From assembly GCA_008931825.1 (NCBI GenBank), contig QXVZ01007351.1:1-57968 (forward strand): a DNA stretch of 57,968 nt. The letters are read 5' to 3'. A program made the translations under genes and the position numbers. Of the stretch, positions 23,410 through 33,600 are shown piece by piece. Source of the DNA: Phallusia fumigata (Eukaryota > Chordata > Ascidiacea > Phlebobranchia > Ascidiidae). Each line of letters opens with the position of its first letter. Positions within the stretch are counted from its first letter, which is position 1. Below the pieces are notes generated by a model that was given only the letters and a program-made list of their open reading frames with translations, had not been told where the DNA came from and searched no databases.

Positions 23410-24173
23410 ACATGATTGCAAACCTTTTTTCGGTCTACAATAGGAGTCCTTCTGGCGTGTATTATAACCGTTTGCGTATCTGTACATACATAAATTTATT
23501 TTGCCATCAGTTAGGAATACATTTAAAATGGAAAAGAGCATTCAAAAGTCAAACTCTTTTTTCTGGAACACCTTTGCAAAGAACTGCTACCATGTACATT
23601 ACAAAGTTTTTTGATTATGTGTTGTTTTATTGATGTTCTTGTTTTCAACAGCGGATTGCGCAAATATGTATGATAGGACGAATATGGTTATGTGTGATGC
23701 TTGCATTTCTTGTTAACAGTGCTATGTTTGCTTGTAGTAAAATCAATTAGATACGTAACTTAGTGTTTTAATGAAGAAACTGTATATTCACGAATGCTGT
23801 ACATATATGAGTGTGTGTAATAGCTTACCATTAAAATTTCATTAGCCTATTGTCTCGGCTGTTTTGAACTTGTAATGTATTTTAAGACTCGATACAGATC
23901 ATGAAGCCTTTGATTCGTATCCATTATCGCTTGAAGAAGACCGTTATAGGACACGTCATTCCGTTAAATTTCGCATCTGAAAACCTCAGCAGGCTGTTGT
24001 AAAGAAAGCGAAATTCATGAAGTTTTTTCTTTTCCCGAAAAATTAATGCGGTAACCAATATTAAGTAAAACTACAAGAAACTTTAGGGCGCTCTGCAGAT
24101 CAAACAGGAATTTCTACGTTTTAAAAAAAACCACGTTTGCCTAAAACTTACATATTGTTATGATAATAAAACT
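23410..24173. other. Downstream flank of gene B, nothing recognised
   Basis: AT-rich. A 73-codon frame starting at 23412 begins just after the gene B stop and shows no family features. It is most likely 3'UTR or spacer. Confidence 0.4.
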
Positions 24174-24283
24174 GTTAATCAAAGGACGCGCTATCTCAAC
24201 AACTAAAAAAATACAATTAAAGCCCGCGAAAGTCGGCGTGACCTTTGTAACCGTTGCGTCAGTGATGCTGTGTCTTCATTTAC
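24174..24283 (+). repeat. Direct repeat flanking gene B, right copy
   Basis: Partner of 18305-18417 in the same orientation; see that entry for shared phrases. Confidence 0.75.
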
Positions 24284-24449
24284 GTTCTGTTTATGTATTT
24301 TAGTGATACCAAGTCTGCAAATCACATTGGTAACTCCGATATGTTGACAAACCAAATTGAAATGAAAGTTAACAAAAAGATAAACAAAGGTACCTCAAAA
24401 GCCCGCCGTTCTCTTGTGAGCGCTTTCCTGTTTCAGGCATGTCGTTATT

Positions 24450-24815
24450 TGTTCTTTGTGCAACACAACCGATCCAGCCGTAGTAGATGAGCTTTTTGCT
24501 GTGTACATGCCCCGAAGTCGACCATCTTGTATTTCAGCAAGTGATTTGAGCTTAGCTGCCTTGTAGTCGCCTTTAAAAGAATCTGTCGTCCACTTGATGT
24601 CGCGATAGAGTCTTTTTTGTTCGACCAGCCGATTTTGTTTGCGTTACTCACACTTGAGCGCACGGCCCCTTTTGGCATTGACAGCTACTTTGCAGAAAAA
24701 CTTCATAACGCACATTTCTCGAGTAACCGTCGCGCAAAACGATCATTTGCTCGATATTTTTTGGAAAAACTGTTACAAAAAGTCCTTCAGCCAGTTATCA
24801 AGTGACACAGGTAAA
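24450..24815 (+). repeat. Dispersed repeat R2, 3'-terminal fragment
   Basis: It matches the right-hand 350 bp of the R2 copies. Shared phrases include CACAACCGATCCAG, TAGTAGATGAGCTTTTTGCT and the end CAAGTGACACAGGTAAATG. The rest of R2 is missing. It retains a segment around 24510-24570 that is shorter in copy 1. Confidence 0.75.
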
Positions 24816-25239
24816 TGAAAAGGTACAGCACACGAATAATTATTGATTGGGTAATTCAGTCATTAAGTGAAACCTGCCTGACGCAATAGTTGCAAAACCC
24901 TTCAGCTGCAAAACGTAATTAATGTCAATTTTTTTTTATGTTTCAATGTCATCTTCATTCGTATTGTTCCACCATATCGGCTAGGTTGTGCTGACTCAAC
25001 CATTTAAACCCTAAATGAATGGAATCTAAATCTTTGTTTATGCTTGTTGTTAGAAAATAAATTGATTCCAGTTATATGTACAACAAAAAACCTGTAGACA
25101 TTTTAGGAAAACATTTTTCCTTGTACCAAGCTTGCAAAAGTAAGGCATCTATTCAAGGAATTTTTGTCCTATGTTTGTAATAGCTTTGAAACTTTATTTT
25201 AAGTTTTTTGTGTAGGATTGATTTTGACACTTTACAGAC
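24816..25239. other. Intergenic, nothing recognised
   Basis: No third-exon (catalytic) counterpart of the PC-esterase relic on the minus strand was found here, although this is where it would lie. Confidence 0.4.
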
Positions 25240-25367
25240 AGAACTACAGGCGCTGTACAGTTAACTCCAGCAATATCAGAACAACATGTAGTATCACTTG
25301 ATGGGTTATACCAAGCAGGCAGCTCAGGCCAATAGCTGCCTCTGTATTGTGGGTAGCGTTTCCAGAC
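25240..25367 (-). pseudogene. Relic exon 2 of a PC-esterase-like gene
   Basis: Read on the minus strand after an acceptor CGTAG, the frame gives GSYWPELPAWYNPSSDT followed by CCSDIAG and NCTAP. This corresponds residue by residue to exon 2 of the gene at 4613-4750 (WPELPAWCNPSSDT, CCSDIAG, NCTAP). Toward its 3' end a segment of about 15 bp that encodes the KSCDC region is missing. The GDS-bearing exon 3 is not found downstream. I therefore call it a truncated, decayed paralogue. It could still be an exon of a gene with a very different layout. Confidence 0.7.
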
Positions 25368-26215
25368 CTACGTTGTGACTTGCAAATAACGTGACAGAAA
25401 CCAGATATCTCATCATTGACACCAGCTGGATGCGAAGGGACAGTCAGCATAATTATGTCAAACTTCATATAGTACAAAGTTTCTATCTGCGTAAGCAAGG
25501 AAAAAGTAGATTATACCGTAAGTCTAAGTTTTAAACCAAAATGTTAAAAAGCGCGGGTCTGTAATTTGCTAGCCGAAAGTTTTGAGGCTGAGCAATTTTT
25601 CTTGTCCGTTTAAGCATTTGCTAGCTGCCAAATGCCTAAGGAACCTTTATCGATGTCCTCTAGCATTTAGCCACCTTGTGTTTTTATGCAGCATAACAAG
25701 TTGATAATGCGGCATTTCACAGTTTACATATTCCAAGTATGATATTTGCTTAGATTGTATCCTTCTTGACGAAAGGGGGTGGCGGATAACAATAAAAAAC
25801 TATAACCTTCTGTGTTGTATTTCCGCTTACTCCATTACAGTTTAAACATTATTTTTTACTCAAGGTCTAAAATAAATATTTACATAGCGTTAAGTATATA
25901 ACTGGTAATTTGTAGGTTATAAAAATTAAAAAAGTGCATTTAATCAATATAAAATATTAAGGCAATATACACCATTTGTCACAATGTCTGGTGGTAAACC
26001 AGTGAATTAGTAACATTGTACATGCAATAGCACTGATTTTACTCACTGCCTTATCGTACATGTCAGCAATATTCAAGATTGATAGAACAAGGCGATTTCA
26101 AACATAAATTTACAGGCTTGTCTCTTTGTGATTAACGATATTTGCTTCGTAAGTTGAACTTGTGGTAATCACAAGTCTATAGAAAAAAACTCTGTAGAGC
26201 GCTTTAACTGTCCCG
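25368..26215. other. Intergenic, nothing recognised
   Basis: AT-rich spacer between the PC-esterase relic and the 3' end of the small membrane-protein gene. Confidence 0.4.
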
Positions 26216-29200
26216 TCAAAGGCTTGATCCTTCGTCATCATCCTCGATATCTACGTCAGTGGTATCTGGTTGTTTGGAATCATTTTCTGTTGAATTTTTA
26301 GTGGTTGTCCAAATGGATGAAAACCGATGAATCATGCGGACGACAACAGGGGCAAGCGCCATTGTTCCCAGTATTGAAAGTTGAACTGCTGCCAAAATCA
26401 CAAGAATAGTGGGCAACGATGCTGAGGAAGCTCCAGCCGCCAGGCCAATAGCTGCTGCTACTGCTGCTGCGAATAACTGCGAATTTAAAAATGTAAGCAG
26501 TTTGTAAATATCGCTTTACCAGGTCTAAAAGTTGCAGAATTGACCGAAAGTTCCATGGCAATGTGGAAAATTACGTGTTACACCTTACTTGTGTATTGAT
26601 AAAGATTTACATGTTAGACAACAGGAAGCTTCCAACTTTGAATCATAGCCGCTTTTAGTTCGTGAGGTTGGTGTGGCGCCACCTAACGACGGATAAGCAA
26701 CGCAGTAGTGGTATAATGAAGTGGAAAATAAAATTATGTACTATTTTAGAATTTTTCAATTTGCTGTTTTTAAAATGACTTAGCCATAGGAAATGTGCTA
26801 ATGTATGTAGAAGACCGACTATTTTTTGACAGTTAATACACCTTGTTCTTTTATGGAGCGGGTAATTTTGATTTAACATTCATGACACAAAAACGCTTAC
26901 CTTAGCCATTGATGCCTTGTGGTCTTTATTAAAATATTGAACTATGTTTGATGTACGCTGAAGCCGTAGGTCTGTGAAATGTGAGCAAAAACAACGGTGA
27001 CAAGCAAATGTTCATAGTTATTTTAATTGTAGATAGATTTATGGCAGGCTTACAACAACAGATGATTACCTAAATTCAAAGGATTTATTTTTGTTAACTG
27101 AAGCGACACACGACAAACCGCAAAAAAAAAAACTTTTTTACGTGGGTTCAAAAGTTACTGTTGCCTAAGTAGCATTGAAACATGTTGCTTTGCGACAACC
27201 AAGTCCTTTGTCTTTGATTAAATCTCCGTGCGTGAGTATCTTCCACTCACGCAACTCATATCATGTTTGCCGGGATGTGAACAATTCGCAGTTACAGTAA
27301 TGTGACGTTAATTTAGTCTTGGCCTATCGAGTGGCGGCTTAATGAATAACTGCTTTAGTGTTGGATACTTTGTTCTGTTGTTTACCGCTGTTCTACAAGT
27401 CAGGACCAAAAATTTTGACAAAAATATTTTAACTAACTCTCATGGAAGTGCTTAGTAAATTATGAACATTTTAACGTGATAGAAATTCCGAGCCTTCTAC
27501 AGAAAGTAACCAAAACCTCCGGAAACAAAGAGTAAAAAAATCCAAAATCCAAACACTTGGTTAAACACTAGCTGTATGTTACACACCTTTTTATTTGTGG
27601 ACTAATCAGGGTTTGGTAAAAGTTTGAGAGCAGCGTGTCATGTTGATGACATAACTGCTTTATGTTTCTGCGTTCATTGGACTAATCGTAACAACCTGTG
27701 AAAGGCTGGTTTATCGGCCGTTGCAGTTGCATTGCATCTAACGATAAAATAACAAGGAGGTTGCTTAATTTGGCTCAAAATATAACCTAATCGCCTCACG
27801 TGCCAAACGCACCAGGGGTCTGATGCCCTTATGGTCTAAATAAATGTAAAAGAAGTTTATAAAACCGACAGGAAAATCACCTTTGTCCGCAACAAGACAC
27901 TGGCAACGTTACAAATGCACATACACGAGATCAAACCAAGCCCAAATCCAAGACCACTATCATTTAACACACTATAACCTTTACCCAAAGTAAATCGTCG
28001 ACATTCGATTCTATTCATATTTACCAGCAACAACTTACATTACCAACAAATTTAACTAAAAATGTAAGGAACTCGTAGCATAAACCAAGGTACCGCATTA
28101 GGCTGTATACGCTTTAACAGCAAACTGTGCCAAATTCTGAACAAAACCAAACGAAAAATCAAAAGCGAGAACATCACCACACCTATCTACACAATAACGG
28201 AAAACTAGTGGCATTGGATATTAGGAGACAACCGCCTGAACAGAACTTGTTACTTCACGCACGAAGCAAAACCAGCGGTGAACTCCCTGCGACACGCAGC
28301 ACATCCGGGTTACTTAAACCAGTCAGGCGTAAGGCATCTATTACGAGGAAGGAGTGAACCAAAAATACAAAATAATGCATTACGCAATATACAAAAATAC
28401 TCCTGCGGAACAGATTATAGAAACAAAACCTTACATGACAAAAACAACTGTACAGAATGTTTACATTGTTTCTATTGTGCTTAAATAAAGTTTAATGAAC
28501 TTCTGTGATTCTCCGCTTCCCAACTATCAAGTAGCTTCAAGTTCTGGAAACCCGGTTTCTCACAAATGGTGAAAACGTTAATATAGCGACAGGCACGAAA
28601 CAGGGAAACTGGGTAATCAGTCATGAAAAATTGGCTGAGGTGCTTGTAATTTATACAAATCCGAACAATTAGATGTTTCTCTTTTACTTGGCATAATAAT
28701 GTCAAGCTTTGCCGGTTCAATTTCGAGGTTAACAAGATTTATGAACTTTTTAAGTTGTAAGAACTTTCATGTTGGCCTTTGTCATGCAAGAAATCAAGCG
28801 GTCAAGTACCCCGTTAAACATCTAGCTAGCCGACCGCTTGGAGAAATTGCGTTTGTCATTTGGGTGTTATGCTCGGGAGAATTTGTATAGCAGTGGTAGA
28901 TGAGCTTTAATAGCTGTGTACAAGTCCCGAAGACCATCTTGCACTTCAAAAAGTGATTCGGGCTTAAACGCGTGGTGCGAGGGAAAATGATTATGCTCTA
29001 TCTTTGGTCGACGATCTGCAAAGACCTGTCATGCAGTCGCCCTCAGACGGACCTGTCGTCCGCTTGATGACGCGCCAGAGTTTTTTCTGCTCGCCCGTTT
29101 CATTTTTTCATTTTACTCACACACACATTCAAGCACACGGTCCCTTTTTGTATGCCAGTTTGCACAAAAACCTCATAATGCACATTACTGGAATAACCGT

Positions 29201-30007
29201 TGCGCAAAACATCAACTGATCAATATTTTTTGGAAAAACTTATAAGAAAGTCCTTTAGCCAGATGTCAAGTGACATAGGTAAAATAAACGGCAGGACATA
29301 GTACCCACACATATTCGAATGAAACCCTTGCTGTCTGACAAGTTTGAGATAAAAATCTCGTCTCAGTCGCTACCTGATGGTTTGTAGAAACTTACACACG
29401 TATAATTACTGATTTCTTTTTTATTGTTTACTCCGAAGAATTTGTACACGCAGCATCTATGAAATGTGTCTTACCAACAGAAAGCCTTTTGCGCCACAAC
29501 CCTAAATCTTTTGTAGATGCATACATCATTTTAAAAAGGATATTACGTTAGTTTTTCAAAGTACTTTTGTCACAATTTTAGGCGTCTAACGATTGATAAT
29601 TGATTTGCTTTTCAGGTTTTGTAAGCAAACAAATAATCAGACAAATTTTCAGCGTTGTTGAAAGACGCCCTTTAAGTTTCATAACTATATTCTTAAGGTA
29701 TCATCCTCACCAGGTCAAAGTACAGTTGCAGCAACCCTTGTCGCGCTACTGTACGTGTATCTCAAGTTTGCGGGTCTGTTTTTTTACGATCACAGTGTTG
29801 GATTAGTACGATTAAAATTTGTTCAATGTTTTTGAAACAAACGGTTGATTATTGTGGGACCTCGCTAGGAAACTAAAGCAACAACGTCACGCGATGCTTG
29901 TCACGCGTGGTTAACGAAGTGTGACTGTTGTGTTTTTTCGTTTTCGTACCTGAAACATTTCCTGCAGCTGCAGCTGAGTTGAAGGCGTTTTGTTTTACCT
30001 TTCCCAT
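26216..30007 (-). CDS. Predicted small membrane protein with acidic tail (129 aa)
   Basis: A three-exon model on the minus strand: 30007-29950, 26971-26901 and 26476-26216. Intron 1 is phase 1 (donor CAG|GTACGA, acceptor TTTCACAG) and intron 2 is phase 0 (donor AAG|GTAAGC, acceptor TTCGCAG). Phases agree throughout. The protein begins MGKVKQNAFNSAAAAG. It has two hydrophobic stretches, an Ala-rich one at about 44-60 and a Leu/Val/Ile-rich one at about 65-90, and ends in an Asp/Glu-rich tail. No known family is recognised. The short first segment with two membrane stretches could form a hairpin, as in the atlastin-like proteins nearby, but there is no sequence kinship I can defend. Exons 2 and 3 are well supported; the assignment of exon 1 across a 2.98-kb intron containing repeat R2 is the weak point. 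Confidence 0.55.
27099..29283 (+). repeat. Dispersed repeat R2, copy 2 (about 2.2 kb)
   Basis: Full-length partner of 14741-16858, in the same orientation and lying inside intron 1 of the small membrane-protein gene model. The two copies differ by many substitutions and small indels, for example around 27950-28030 and 28970-29040, so it is not a recent duplicate. The right end reads CAAGTGACATAGGTAAAA. Confidence 0.8.
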
Positions 30008-30679
30008 AAAGCCCAAAGAAAACAAGCAAACTTTTGGAAGTTTAAAATTTAGTAGTTATTTACAGTGGATTCCTACATACACTGTACAACAGCTAACAGC
30101 ATAAATGGTTGCGGCAACCAGAAACTATACAATACACACAAAACGTAACGACAGCCACTACAAAAAAGCAGTCAGATTGAAAAGCCCATTCGAAATCCCA
30201 GTACATCCCTGCACTACAAGCTACACAAGTAACTACCAGGTAAAGAGCAAAGTCAAAGCGCAAAATTGCAATAAAATTCATAAATTGCATACAATTTTTG
30301 CGTTTTAACGCACATTAAAGTACAAAATAGGGCTATTATACATTTTAAAAACTTAATCGGGCTATACAATTTCCTATATACATGTATTTGCAATCAAATA
30401 AAAAGTATGCAAATCGCTAAACTCTTACGATACGTTGAGTAGTATGTTTAACTAACCAACATGTCAAGCAAAACAAGGCAATAGCAAGAGGCGCATAGTC
30501 ACATGTTCTGCGTTTTTCGCCGTATAAACTATAGACTGATCGTTGAAACAAAATTTTGTGCTGCTGAAATATAAAAAAGGAATACTTTCAGATGTGCAAC
30601 TATGGTGGTGAAAGAACACGAAATGTTTGAACAAAGTAAATAAAAAGATCTGCAACTGACAGACTTCGTGTGGCAAATC

Positions 30680-33600
30680 CTAAAACAAATTATTAAACGC
30701 CCCGTATCTCAACAAAGAGGCAGGAATAGGAATCGACTTTTGCATTTTTGATTGCATATCTACAAGCATAGCGGGCCTATCACAAATTTCAATTCTACGC
30801 TGTTTTTCTGCATTGTCTTCAAAATCTGTTGCTTTTTTGTAAATCCGCTTTGCTTCCTCCAAGTATTTTTTGCTTACTTCGATGCGGTGTTCTTTTCTGT
30901 ACAATAATCCCAGCTTTTGATGACACATTCCAAACAATTCGTACTGTTCTGCTTCTCCTTCCAAACCATTCTTCATTAAAGCAATAGCTTCAAGAAGAAT
31001 ATCTTCACCAAAATCAGACAGTTTGGACAGAACTTGGGCAATGCTTACCATGGATGAAACGACAGTAAGATACTTTTTCGTGGGGTGGTCATACTCACTG
31101 TTGCGCATTTTCTCCAAAATGGTTTGTATAAGTGGAACCACAAACTGTTTGGCAAAATTTTTCAAAAAGCTATCTTGGTCCATCATTGCCTCTGTTATTT
31201 CAGCAATAGAGTTTATTAAACCTTTATTTTTTTCTCCAGTGGCTCCTTTAGATTGTGTCGCAACATAGTAGAACAAAATTGCTTCATAGTACTTTCCCTT
31301 TCTAGCCTTGATATCGGCAAAGTGTTGGATTTCATCGGTCGAAACTGTCTGAAGATTTTCGTTGAACAAGTTGAGCAGCTCCTTTGTAATTTTTGTGGCA
31401 TCTGTAAATCTTTTGGTGCTCAGTAAAACTAAATAATAGTTCAATAAAAATGGCGCGTCTCGCAGGTTTCTTCCCATTTCATATTTTTCTTCCAAAACTT
31501 CGTAGATATTAACGTCCTTTGCGTTTTGCTTCAGTGATTTTAAATCTGTTGTTAAAAAATAACTCAATTGATAACTGGTCAAAACCCAGCGTCATTTTGT
31601 GTAGCTTTTGATTGTTATTTTATGTTGGTTGTATATAATTGTTGATTGTACAAACTTACATTTAAACAAATTTTGGCTGAACGATTTTTTTCAACTTTTA
31701 AAAACAGATTAATTTTCAGGACATCTTCAAACCTAAATTTGGTGATATCACTTTGGTATTCGTTGGGTTCCTAGGCAAGATTTTGTTGGGTCTTTCTATT
31801 AAAAATGTCGCTTTTGGCAAGTATGTTTAATATGAAAACGGCATTGCATGAATTTCACTTTGTAGGTACCAATTTTGAATTCAGAAAAATGGAAGCAACG
31901 CGATTTACAGACAGGGCACTTTTTATCAAGAGTTTACTTTAATTAAGATGACAAACTGAACAAATTCCGCTGCAGGTCACAAATTTGCGTGCAGCGCGGG
32001 TTTTTATGTGTGGAATGTATGCACAACCTTATATCAACACACACGTGGGAAAATGCGCTAGATAGGACGTGTGACGTCACGTTTTGCGCTGCAGTGTAAT
32101 CAATGACCTACTATGTGCTTTATTTTATTCTGGAAGTAGTGGTGAGTTAAACCAGCATCTTTGCTTCGTAAAACCCTTAATTGGCAGCTTTTGGGCACCA
32201 GTCGAGGAGGACACAATGTTATAAAACGTGTATGTGTTATTGTACCTGACTTTTGCAGCTTTTGGCATTTCGATCAATTAAATTAAAAAACTTTTCGTTA
32301 TATGTGCTAAAATGCCCTATACATACAATGTTAAAAAAGCAGACACTTTAATAAAATAGGAAGATTGCCTACCTGTGTTTTTAAAAACTTTTCGCAGGCT
32401 TATCGTGTCCAATGGAGGTGCTTGACTTGCTTCACTAGCTGCTGTTGTGATGCTTGCTACAAAAATACATAACTTTGAAGATGCAGAAAATCATAATTTA
32501 AGCAGAACTGATAAAAAGACTTATTGCTGAACTCTCTACAACTTGCAATACTTAAAATAGCTGGTTTTTAAATGGGTTCAAGTACAATGTTTGTATGCCT
32601 ACGCCCAATTATCAAAACTACTTTCCGTATAAAGCAAACATGAAATGTGGCCTTACCGCTTTTCTTTGGTAGTTGCGCGTGTCGGTGATCCACCTCCGCT
32701 GTAATCCAAAAAACATTATTTAGGTTTTTTTACGACATGTTTCTGCAACAAAAATAGAATCACCCACACCATTGTTGTCGAACTGTTTCATTATTAAATG
32801 CAATAGTATGAATTCTAACCTTTTCGCTTTGTATTTTCACCAGTTGTGGAAGAATCCTGCAAATTTTTAGTGGTTAATACACATAAACAAGGCGCTCTTA
32901 ATTTGTTTAGCTTACGATAAAATGCCTCTGTTTCTCTCGCGAAATTGACGTTTCTTCTTCGTCTTTTACGATTTCTAAACATAATGTATTTTTTCATATT
33001 AATTACCAATGTGACTGTTATTGTGGTGCAACTACGTTATACGTTTTTTAACTGGTTCTGTACAGAAACCTTGCAAATAGGATAAATCACGCTTTCATTC
33101 AGGCATGAATCGGGAAAGTTAATTTGTTATAACTTTTAACCGAAAATGAAATTTACCATTGCTGTTAAACTGCTTGCTATATAAAAACATAACTTTAAGA
33201 CGCAGAAAATCATAAATCCAGTAGAACAGCTTGAAGACTTGTTACTGAAGTCTTTACAACTGGCAATACTTTTAAAAAAGGAAACAAAAAACAAAAAAAT
33301 AGCTAGTTTTTAAATGGGTTTTAGTACTATGTTTATACATGCGAATAACTACACCCAATTATCTAAACCAGGGCTTCTCAAACTGTGGGTCGCGACCCAA
33401 ATTGGGGTCGCGAAATATAATTTTGGGGTCGCGAAACATCATGCGTTATTATGTCATTGTCACAATAAATGGTATACGTGTGTACTAAGTCGTTTTCTCG
33501 GCCGGTTTCGTCATCGTTAAGTTGCATACCTATACCCTATAGGCTATACCAGTGGTCGGCAAACTGTGGGCCGCGGCCCAATTGTGGGCCGCCCAGTACT

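Noticed and set aside
15765..28357. Short frames at 15765-15998 and 28127-28357, both starting MPNSEQNQ, as a repeat-encoded protein
   Set aside because: They lie in the two R2 copies and share only the start. Frameshifts make the C-terminal halves correspond in different frames and no domain is seen.
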